Assembly: GCF_000002075.1 (NCBI RefSeq)
Contig: NW_004797280.1
Location: forward strand, 47,627 to 111,626
Reading direction: 5' to 3'
Source of the DNA: Aplysia californica
Taxonomy: Eukaryota; Mollusca; Gastropoda; Aplysiida; Aplysiidae
DNA: 64,000 nt
Shown here: positions 51,001 to 63,000 of the stretch, one piece after another
Numbering within the stretch: position 1 is the first letter of the stretch
How the letters are laid out: every line of letters begins with the position of its first letter
The notes under the pieces: generated by a model
The model's database searches: none
The model's input: the letters and a program-made list of their open reading frames with translations, nothing else
Told to the model about the DNA's origin: nothing
Program-made: the position numbers and the translations under genes

Positions 51001-54000
51001 TCTCAGGTTTGGCTTGAGTTTCCTCTTTTTGCTATGGGTTTCAGGGGTTTGAAATGGTGTTGTTGGTACAAAATCGTCACATTAGAGGCATCATGGTGAA
51101 ATGAGGCCCCTGTTATGATAATAAAAATGAAGGAAACAGCATTTTCCACCGGTTTGCAATGTTTTGGGGAATTTTTTTTTTTGGGGGGGGGGTTTAACAC
51201 TTTATGTCCATTTTAAAAACACATCTGTTTATTAACTAGCTACGGATTCACCTAACTGTGACAGCCATTTTCTTGCTAATTTTATGCCTAAAATCAGGTG
51301 ACCCCCACCTCCTACGGTTGCAAATATCTTGACTTGAATTATTACTATTGTTGTTGTTATTATTATTGTTGTTGTTGTTATTGAAAAAAGCCTGTTGGCC
51401 GTGTTCTTTCTAACAGTGATAATTTAATCCACAGAGGAAGTGAGAAAAGAATTTGAGGCTCCAACCAATTTGGATGAATATTTACCCAGCCTTCCTCATG
51501 AGAGTATAGAAATAATTATCAGGTAAGTTTGATGCCTGAAGCATTGTACTTTTTTTCTGTGTAAATCTGGAAGTGTGGGATGTCTGAGATTGTCTGGATT
51601 TTTTTTTATTTTCTTGATGCAAAATGTTTTAGACAGTACAAAATCTTGATACAAAAATTTATAAGACAATATTTAGAAAATTTTTTGATGCCTCGCGCAC
51701 ATTTCTCCGGGGTCCAAAAAGCTCAGGATTTTTTTCATGGCCAAAAGGCACCTCTGTTGTTTTTGTTCCAGTTGCATTTTCTGCTTGTAAAGAATTTTTG
51801 CGATGGGAGTATGTGGTACGTCTTTTACACTCTTTTCATGTGTTAAGCATATAATAATAATAATAGATAGCATTTGTATAGCGCATATCCCCGCTCAACA
51901 GCAGGCTCTATGCGCTTTACACTATATTATTACCCCAGCAGACCATAGAACACTCCGAAACATTCTCAGCTTCCCGGGAAGCATACAGTGCAAGCAGCCG
52001 ATTAAGCGCTCAAACACTAACAAACTGACAAGATCTTTCGCTGTCTATAGCCGGGTACCCATTCCCACCTGGGTGAAGTGAGGAAAATTTGTGTAAAGTG
52101 TCTTTCCCAAGGACACAACGTCGGGCCCTCGACGGGATTCGAACCCACGACCTTACGGTTGCGAGTCCGAGAGCCTAACCACTAGGCCACCGACGCCACA
52201 TATACATTATTCAAGATACTGTCATCCAAAACTATTGCAGCAGGGATTTAGTTTTATTTTTGTCTAGAAGACGAGCCTCAACCATTGAAGGTTCGAGAGA
52301 TAGTTTTAGTAAATTATTAATTGTTGAAATGAAACTTGAAGACATTAAAAGAAAATAAAGATAATGGCTTTTTATTTTACATATTAGTTTTTTTTTAACG
52401 TGTGAAAATAATTGAAATTTGAAGACTTATGAGGTAAGTGCTTGTCAAATGTGTTATCATTTTGCAAACATAAAAATAATGACATGTAAGGCACCATGTT
52501 TTGTAGGATAAAATTTGTAAGTTTTGAAAAGCCATATTTGAACTGTAGGCTTTCCAGCCTTGAAGAGCTTTTTGATTTTTCTGGTATTTTCAGAAGGTAT
52601 TAAACTAATGAGATAACCCACATGTCTCTTGCCTTCCTCAGCTGTTTGAGTTCCTGCTTGAGCATCTCCCTGGACCCAGACACACTGCACGCCGCCATGC
52701 GTCTCATCTTGCGCGTGACCAGACACCATCAGTACGCCGTCAAGTTTGTGGCGGAGGGTGGGGCTCGCCGCCTCCTGGCACTGTCGGTCAGCTCCAACTT
52801 CCAGGGCTTCCTCAACCTGGCCACGCTGATCTTTCGACACATTTTGGAAGAGCCTGTTTCTCTGCGTTACTGCATGGAAAAGGTCGGTATCACAGTGACA
52901 GATTTGAAGAACTCGTGTGTTTTAGTTATTGGGGGAGTTCCCACTTGCTCCTTAGCTATACTATGAATATATATTTCTTTTTCTCAAGTGAATATCATTG
53001 TATGTATCATTTGAAGTGACTGAACTTAAAGAATCCTTTGCTTATTGTAACTCACTTAGGTAACAATTATAAGGAACAGTTTAGATTGAAGTAAAGTTTC
53101 TGTATAAATCCGTTCTAATTTTTTTTTTAAAAGGCTTTTATGTTGGCATTTTGTGGAGCTTGTACGAGAATGGAAATATTGCTATGTCTGTGATTGGATT
53201 GAGTTTTAAAAAAAATGTCTTTGGTGTATGTTCCAGGTGATGCGCAATGTGTGTGCAGGCATTGGCTCCTGCCAGTCTGGTGTGAGTCAGGGTGGTGTTG
53301 GCGCCAAAGAGATGCACTACGTTTTGCGTGTCCTGGGGCCGGCTGCCTGCAGGGACCCGGAGATGTTTGTGCAGGTGGCACGCCACACGCTACAGATTAC
53401 CCTGCCACCTGCCTCCCTCAGAGGTGAGCTTAACTCTCTATGTCTTATTCTTGATTGCAATCATTTTCAGTGGAACATACTCTAATAGTCACCTGTCTAA
53501 GATAATAACCTACACAAATGACTTTTTCCTCCCCCACCCTTTTTTGGGGGTTTATATTATAATGATACCTTTCAAGATGTTCACCTGTTCAGGGCCACCA
53601 TTTTTCTCCTGAACAGTTGGTGGCTTTGATGATTTTTTTTTACTATATTGATGCTTTTTAAGACATTGTTGCATGGTCTTTACATTAAAGATTTATACTG
53701 TTGTCAATTCCTTCTATCCCCAAGGGCCTGTGTGAAGTGCTGATAGGGAAGTCTTAAAAAGAGGGGGGCTTGTTTACTGCTCATTCGTCAAGAAACATAT
53801 ATATTTCTTAGGATATTTTGAATGTTATCAGCTTCTGTACCAAATGCAATTTCAATGCACTGAATGTGGAAGCACTTTAGAAGATAAGAAAAACTTTTTC
53901 TTTCACGATATGTAATTTTCTTTCTGCAGACGATGACGAGGCCCGGTATGTGGGCCCCAACGCACCTCAGATTCTGAAGTGCACCCCAACCAAACAACTG

Positions 54001-57000
54001 GAATCTCTGGTCAACCCATCCATCAAGACCTTCATCTGGGACCTGTTGAATGCCCTCATTGTGCACCAAGTGAACAAGCCCAGTGAAGACAGCGGAAGTA
54101 TGTCACCCCTTGCTTTTCCTTTTTTTTTGTTCTCTCTCCCTCCTTTTGTTGTTTTGGTGGGCCTGAGGATTGGGGGAGAGGGTTACTGTTTAACCCTCTG
54201 CGTTCGCATCATGACCACTGGCCGTGATGACTCGTACCTCCCTTCCGCGCGCATCGCGACCGCTGGTCGTGATCCGACATGAGTGTAGAAACTATACCGC
54301 TGACATGATAATAGCCATTTTTTAAACTGCTGGTGACTACAGTCCACCAGTGCAATGTTTATTAGTGCCGCTGGCCACGCATTTTGCAGCCGGGGATCGG
54401 TTGGGAGTTTTTTATCGGCAATTTTCTGGGATATTGTTTAGTTTTCAAAATGTCGGATTCTTTGCTGCAGATTTACCCAACATTTTTCTGGAATCAGACC
54501 ACTGTGATAAAGAGTTAGAAGGATTAGGTCCTGAAATAAAAGATTTAGATCTATGTGTGAATGATGGGGATATCGTGTCGTAGATCTAGATCTAGCGAGG
54601 TTAAGCCCAGAAGGGGACGTCGATATTCCTACTGATCTCCAAGCAGGCTGGACTAAAAATGATGAGGATTTTGATACCAACAACAACAACATAATTAATA
54701 AACACATCTGACCAGACATAAGGGTAGTTCATTGTTTAAGACACATTTTTCCTTCTTACAGTAATTAGAAATTATGATAAATAAGAAAGATAAGAGCTTT
54801 TTTTATAGCCATGTTGAAAATTAGCATTTTTCTAAAATAAACCTTGCACCGAAAGGAAGTAATGATAAAAATAGCTTAGCGCTTAGAGGGTTAAGCAGTG
54901 TAAGGTTGAAATGTTTCCCTCTGGGTGTAATGTATTTATTCCAATTAAAATATTTCGGTAGTGAATGCGATGTATGTATTCCAGTGGTGTTACCACATAG
55001 TAAAAGCCAAGCTGGTTGTAAGTTTTTTAACCGTTGATATGTTGTTTTTTTTGGTTTTGTTTAATTGGCAGAGTCAAAGTTGCATAAAGACATATGTGAA
55101 CCATACAGTCTCTTCATTAAACTATTGGAAAAAAAAACCGAAGAGTAGTCTAGAATCACCTGTATCTTGTTGTGTATCGGTGTAATAATGATAGAATTAT
55201 GTTTTAATACAATGGCAAGAAATTTTTCAAAACCTTCAGAGGCAATTTTTCTATCTGTTCTGGTTATCATTGCACTTATTTTTTCTGCGACAGATATAAA
55301 CATATTATTGTACTTTTGTCCATTTGGAACAGTGTTTCGGAGTCCATTAGAAATGAGTCTTTTTTACTATTTTCAGCAACATCGACGGAGAACAAAGAGC
55401 CTCAGACCCTGGGAGAGCACATAGACCGTATGATCGCCCTGGCCAGGGGTCCCACCACGACCACCACCACCAGCTCCACAGTCTCCACCAACGGGCCCTC
55501 GGCTGGGGCGGGGGCACCGGCCGCGTCGACCCAGCAGACTCCCGCACAGGCGGGCCAGCAGACAGGGGTAGGCTCTTGGGTCGAATGTGTCTCTTGTTTT
55601 GTAGAAGTTGTAGATTTGCTGGCCTTTCCTTTAAAATTTGGTTATGGAAACATTCAATGTGACTTCTCTTGTGGAAACTATTTTGCAAAATGAAACAGAA
55701 TTATATTTAGTCAGCATGGTTTATTGTCTGTTAACACTTTACAGTCACATATCCAGTTGGTAAAAAAAATCTACTCACAGGGCCCCTAGAATGTGCACGA
55801 GAAAATGAGTGATTTTTGAAAAAGTAATTTCTAAAGTTTTCAATTGAACTCAAAATGAAATTTCTGATGTATGTATGTGTAAAGTGAATACTCCGTTCAC
55901 AATTACAAGGTATTGTTTGACAGTAAGGTACCGTTTCCTTCCTTCTAAAGAGCATTTGTTTATATTCATTTCGCCATTTATTGTTCATGGAAGGAAGAAA
56001 TGTTCTTGTGAGTAATTGAGCACTCGATTGTACTTTGTGGGTTGAAAACTATTGTATTGAAGAAAATATATAGGTTTTTCAGGTAAGCGGAAAAAAAAAA
56101 ATAAATTAGGCCTGCTTTGGAAGGTTTGCTTACGGTGGTTTTTCTGTCATTTTTCTATCGCTCAGGACAAACCGCCAGGTACAGCTCCAGGTGAGGAAAG
56201 TACCAGCCCAGCTGTCACGGCCGCTACTACCTCGAGCAACCCAGCTTCTCTGCCACCACTCATCCCAAAGTCGGCCATCTTGAGACTTCTGTCGGAGATG
56301 ATACGTTCCTATGGCAACTGTGTCCAGCTGATCACTCAGTACACATATCCTCCAGGCCAGACGGAGCTGGTGCCTGATGTAAGTTGATCTATGGGACAGA
56401 AATTTTGCTTTTGTGTTGTGTGGATGGTGTAATTTTTTTCCTAGTTGTATGGTTTTAATTGTGTACCGTGGAATAATTTGGTATTAAAATTCCATTGTGT
56501 GTAATATTTTTGCTAGTTGTATGGTTTTAATTGCGTACCGTGGCGTAATTCTGTGTTGAAATTTCATTGAGGACTTTTTTTTGGTTGCATTTTGATAATG
56601 GATGACACCAGAGCAATGTTTTGAGCTTTGACTCGTCCTGTTCCATATTCACTCATTCTGGATTATGAGTTGAAGGATTACAGAACCAGTTAGCTTCCCA
56701 GATTGTTTGTTCCTGATGAGTACAGTTGGAAGTCATTGTCAAAATTGATTGAGTGAGTGTCTGTGCATGCGACCATTTTCTGTATCTGATAGAAATTGTA
56801 TTGATAAGGAACAGAACACGCTAATAGAATTGTGCGACCTGCTTCTTGATTTTGTAACGGTCTACTGACACTAATGGTAGTGTTACATGCTATTCAAACC
56901 GAAGCAGACTTGAGAAAGAGGTGTAGTGTGAGTCAACAGTCATTCTTTCTGAACTCTCCCAGCGTCCGGCAGTAATAACCCTGTTTCCAGCGTCCGATAC

Positions 57001-60000
57001 TAATGACAACTGTTTCGTTTCATGTAGTGCTAGTTTTTGCTTGTTTTTTGGAACTATTCGCGGTCCAAGCTTTTTGGTTATAGCTAAGCCTTTGTTTTCA
57101 CACTTTAGAAGTTTGTTATAATGAGACATAAGTGCATTAGGTTTGGGTGACTGTAGAAAAAACTTTGGGAAACGGTGGAAAAAACTTTCGAGTTTGAAGA
57201 GTTGATCACTGTCATTTTGAAACTCTTATCATCCCAGGGCTGCTCGGTGCTGGCTTTTGTGCTGGACTGCCTGCTGCCCAACTCTCAAGAAGTCGGAGAC
57301 AAGGACTGCCCGGCCCTAGCCCGTGTGTTTGTTGCCAGCATTGCTTCGTGCAGCCACAGTCCCGACGCTCAGATGGCTCTAGTCACCGAGGTGAAAGGAG
57401 CCCTGCAGCGTGCTCTGGCCCTGCCGGAGAGCTCCTCCAAGCACCAGCGCATTCAGGCTCTGTCTAGCATTATCAACACCATGATAGAGTCGTGCCCCAC
57501 CCCTGGTCAGCTGCCCAACCAAGTATTTAAAGGTAGGTAGACGGGATTAGTGGGTGTGGTGGCGGAGCGGTTAGTGCGCTCGTCCCCGAAGCGGAAAGTC
57601 CGAGTTCAAGCCTCAGTTCGGACCCTCATTTTTTTGTGCCCTCCTGCCCACCCAGCAGTAATGGGTACGTGGAAAAAAACTGGCCACCCTACCACAATAT
57701 GCCGAAGGCCCAGAAAGTTGTCTCTCTAACAAGGCACCCCAAACGGGAACAACTTTACTTTTAGACAGGATTGATTTTTTTCACTTTTTATCACTGTTGA
57801 AAAGTGGTAAAGTTGCCTGTTTCTAACACAAGGGGATAAGTGTAAATAGATACACACAAGCAATCTTTGCCCTCAAAATTAAATCTTGTGGTGGGGTTTT
57901 CTTGATAAACAGATTCTTTTATATTATTATTAGCCCTATAATTTTACTTTGTTATTTCAGGGGGTAACTATTAGGTCTTCGTTTCATTTTAAATGTATTT
58001 TTGAAAAGCAGTGCAAGGTGGAGACATGTAGTTCGTTTTGTTTATAAAATAGTTAATACTAAAAAAACCATTTGGTTAACGGGGATACAAATAAACTCAA
58101 TAATTCAATAATTACAACTCGAAGGAATATATCACCAAGAACCTGCCATACTCTTGTATCCTGAACTCTTATTATGACTTAATAAGCTACCTACTTGGGG
58201 CTTATACTTGTATGAGATACGAGCGCTATGTAAATGCAATCAATTATATTATTATTACTCCAGACGCCGGGCAATTGCTCTGTTTTGTAGTAATTTCCTT
58301 CCTGGCACCCTCACTGGCATCACCTCACAGTATGATAGGCCTGTAAAAGCACCACTTAAACCGCATGGGAAAAAAAATGGATTAGAAAATTGCAAGCATG
58401 TAGAATTGATAAAACAAAAAACAAAACCAACATATTACATGTCTGCCTGGCACAGATATTTTCACTGCGTCTCTAGAAATTGAATCCACCCAACCATACG
58501 TTGCATCCAGTCAATAACTATATTATTGTAGGTCAGCAAGTGATGAACAACAACATGATGAAGATCCTGGTGAAGAAGGGCGTGCTGGTGGACCTGGCTC
58601 GCATCCCGCACAGCCTGGAGCTCTCCTCCCCCTTCCTGGCCAACACCATCAACGCCGCCCTGAAGCCACTGGAGACCCTGTCGCGCTCGGTGAACTCGCC
58701 GGACAAGTTTGTGTCCATGAAGAAGTCGGGGGCTGATCACAGCCAGGCCGCGCCGGACCAGGGAGGCACCACCACCCAGGTGGTCACGGAGCCGGCTGCC
58801 GTTGCAGGTGAGCTCTTTGGTGTGTGTGTGTGCGTGTGCGTGCGTGCGTGTACATGCATGCGTGTGTACATGCGCGCGTGCGTGTGTGCACGCGTGCGTG
58901 TGTGCGTCTGTGTTTTGTGCCTCCTGGACAATGCAAGACTCTTTACCAAAGGTCTCCCATAAGGAAGATGATGAATCTGCCCTCCATATTTCCTATATTT
59001 ATGTCATCACTTTCCAGCAATCGACAATGAAAAGGATAGGGATTTGTAAGTGTTCGGCCACCATTACGTCCTTATGAGAAAGCTGATTGGCAAGGAGAAC
59101 TGTATTTTGGGATGACTGTATAAAGGCGCTGTGTCTTTTTTCACACTGTTGGACTTGTACAGGGGAACAAGGACATTAATATTGCTCACTTTATACATAG
59201 TAGTTTAAAGTCTTCAGTGAATTTTTTTTACAAAGCTAGAAGCCGTATGAAAATTTGTCTTTTCTTTGCCTAGACGTGGAGAACCGAGTGGCCAACCTTG
59301 TGTCTGCGTCTGGGGAAATGAACGTGACCATCGAGGATGTGACCAACGACCCCGAGGCCCAGGCCAACCTAGAGGTGACCAGTGACCACCGCATCATGGA
59401 GCCGCAGGTCGTGGGGCGGGTGAGTACTACTTACTTATTTTTTACCTTTTCAGTTCTCTTATGCCATGAGGTGTTGAGGGGAGATGTAATTGTCGAACGT
59501 GGAGTGTGTGGCTGGCGGATGCTGTGGTGGGATTTGCTCCTTCTTTCCTATCAAATAACTATCGTCTGTATCTCTCGTCCTTCTTTTTTAAATGTTTGTT
59601 ACTCTCTTGTAACACCTCTAATCTTCGGCACTTATATGACCTTATTGTGTTGCAAGTGCTGTAAAACTCTTACTTAAATTTAAACTAAACTTACTTTACT
59701 TTTACCTTTTCTGTCCTCTTATGCCATGAGGTGTTGAGGGGAGATGTAATTGTCGGACATGGGCCAGGTGTGTTGCTGTTTGGATCATCTTGCTGTTCTT
59801 CAGGAGACTCTCTTTGACTCGCGTCAATCCATCTTTTTCTTGGCCTACCTTTTGCCTTGAAGCCATCAATTCCCGTGTTGTTGGCGTTAAAGGCAGGCTG
59901 ATGTGGCCCTATTCTAATAACGTGTCCAAACAACATTATTTGTTGTCTATATTTTTTTAAAGCTCGATTCGATGCCCAGTTACTAAATACGTAAAGTGTC

Positions 60001-63000
60001 AGAGATGTACCATGTTATCAGAAAAATGACTTGACTCTATCGTAACTTGCTTTGCTATTTTAGAGATATAGTTTGTGAATGCCTTTGTAGGTTTTGTATT
60101 TGATTAACTTCATATGGGTATTCTACAAGAACTGTTGTAAGTTAATAGCTTGTACTCTGATTTTTTTTTCTTAAAAAAATGGACTTATCCTGTTTTTCGT
60201 TTGTCCTCTTCAAATGAATACTGAAGTTTCCGTTTCTGTGATTCCCTGTTAATTCCTATGTTTTTATTTTCTGTAAGTTCAACCCTGGGTATTTTGTGAC
60301 TTAATGTCTCGACAAATATCCTAACATTTTTCTTGTGTATTCACTGAGGCATGCATAGTTTTTGATAGATATAGTCACTTGTATAACCAGTGTCAGAACT
60401 TTAATTGAGGTGCAGGAGTTTTTTGGGTTTTGTTTCTGTACGAGGTAGCATTGGAGAAGTATATTTGTTTCTTTTTTGCATAAAGCTTGCATAATATGTT
60501 TTATGTCAGGCTCAAGAGCTGAATGAGGTCTTGTCCGAGCTACTCAACTCGCATGAGGGAGGTAATCCGGAGGACCAAGTTATTTCGGAGATGACCATCT
60601 CTCAAGGTAATGATCTCAGATTATTTGTATCTTGTAGGATGTACATGTTATTGGAACTTGTTCAATTGTTTTGAGAGGTTGCTAGATGGGCTTTTTGCAT
60701 TCTCAAAGAAATGCTTGTCATTATGTACTTGGACCTGTTAACAAGTTCCATTAGACTGAAAGTAAATTTTTCTCAGAATAGCTAAAGAACACACTTCAAA
60801 TAACATTCTGAAGTTAATTTTACTGTTCCCTAAAAAATTTTCATAACAATGTACAATTAAAAGTAATACCCTACTGTATTCAGTTCAGTACAAATAGAGC
60901 TGTGAACTGAATAAAGCTTTTGAACTACTGTCGAACCTGCCCTGACGGCCACCTCTATATGACGACCACCTGTACAAACGGCCACTTTCCACTTCCCCCC
61001 TTGCGTTTTTTCGATATAATTTAACTGTGTAAAACGGGCACCTGTCCAACGTGGCCGCGGCCACCATATTTTAACGCACAACCCCTACCACACCAAACAA
61101 TAACATCTGTCTAAGACGACCACCTTAGTGACGCCATTACGTTTTGTCATAAATCATGCATTGGCCCCTGGCGTTGTGTGCGAGCCGTCATAATCCAATC
61201 ACCTGTCATTATTGTTAGGTGGTCCCTCCAACCGATCATGTTGCGTAGGCCCCTCCCACTGTTGACCAATGGGTAACAAATTTTCAGCTGCTGGTGAGGT
61301 AAGCATGTGATCCCTCATTACCCATAAGCCCTGCCCAAAACTCGTACACAAATCGTAAGTGAGATGAGTGGTCACTGTTTACTCAGTCTGAAACAAAGTT
61401 ACAATGGATGTCAACATGAACTTGTGACGGAAGTGTCGCTCGTTCTCCGAGTGGTGGCGACTGGTGTGTTTGTTTTACCTTAGCACTCGGTCCATTTAGT
61501 TTTATTGTCACCCTTGCACAAAAGCAGCTACAAAAGAAACAACCCCCCCCCCCAGCGAAAACAACAACAATACCAACAACAATACCAACACCAACAACAA
61601 TGCGGCTACTTTCGGTTGGGACCTCAGAGTCAGAAAGGAATGGTTTGTTTTCTTCATCTAGATCAGTCCTGCCTAAGACGGCCACCTGTCTCCTTGACAA
61701 TGGGTGGCCGTCTTACACAGGTTCGACTGTATAAACAAAAAAACACAAGACCCATAGATGAAAGAATTATTTAATGAAACTTACTTCAATCTCATCAGCA
61801 CCAGATGAATTTAGTAAAGAGACAACTGATACATTTAGTTTTCCTTTATTTTCATTCGATTTAAAACTTAACCTGTTGTGTTTAAATGTACGGCTGAATG
61901 TTGAAGAAAGACGAAAAGAGGAAGATGCCTTCTCTTGTCACGTGTGGTTTTGTGTCTGCGCAGCTCGTGGTGTCGCAGAGGAGGAGAATGAGATCCTGAT
62001 TGACGTAGAAGTTGAGGCTGATGAGGAAGACTTTGAGCCTCACGATTCGCAGATGGTGAGCCAAGTGCTTTCTGACGAGGAGGACGAGGGAGAGGATCGT
62101 GACCACGACAGGGGTAAGAAACGATGTTCTGGTTTTTGTAGTTGTAGTAGTTTTGTCGTACAACACTTTGTGGAGTCTCTGCTTTACAACTTTAATGTTA
62201 TACATTTCTTTTGGGTATGTATCTTCTTTTAATTTTTGTTGTTGCTTTGTCCAGGCTTTCGGAAAATGGCTGTAAGGTGCCAGTGGTTATTCCTCTGTCC
62301 AACTTATCTCTGCCATTCGGGTGGTTTTTGACTTCCAAGATCAAAACAATTAGTATGTTTTGTGCTTTTGTTTGTTGTTTAAATAGTTGGCACAAATGAG
62401 CTTTTGTTGTTATATTCCACTTTTGAACTTTGTAGTATTAGGACTTTATTCCAACCAGTACATTTGAAAATATTTTGTATTTGTTAGGGGAAAGGGGAAA
62501 ATGATTAAAGTGTGGTTTATACTTTGATGGAAATAGCAGCATGATGAGGGGAGCTATTTTTTACTCCTTTTTTTTTTGCCTCTTTTAAAAAACTCGAGAT
62601 AATTTTTGTGTTTTCAGATCATGATGATAACCAGGATGATGTCTCAGCTGATGAAGAAGATTATGATGAGGCTGACCAAGAAGAAATGGGAGATGATGAT
62701 GAAGAGGAGGAAGATGACGATGAAGATGAAGAGGATGATGAGGTATGATGTTTTTTTCCAATTTGCTACGGTCTTGCATCTGCTTACCTTTCTTTCTATG
62801 TCTTTAGACCCACCCACATAGTTTGAAAAGTCCTTTTCATTGTACTAATAAAGTACCATCTAAGCACTAAAAGTTTTCCAGATGACAATGTGTAAATGCT
62901 CTCTAGAAATAAATGGATGTATCAGTCCTCCAAAAATATGCTATCAGTGGTGATTATAGGATTGTAAGGTGTGGGGCCAGTATATCTTTGCAAGCCTAAC

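Noticed and set aside
57547-57620. Possible tRNA gene
   Set aside because: A and B boxes are present, but the acceptor stem does not close and a SINE body follows.
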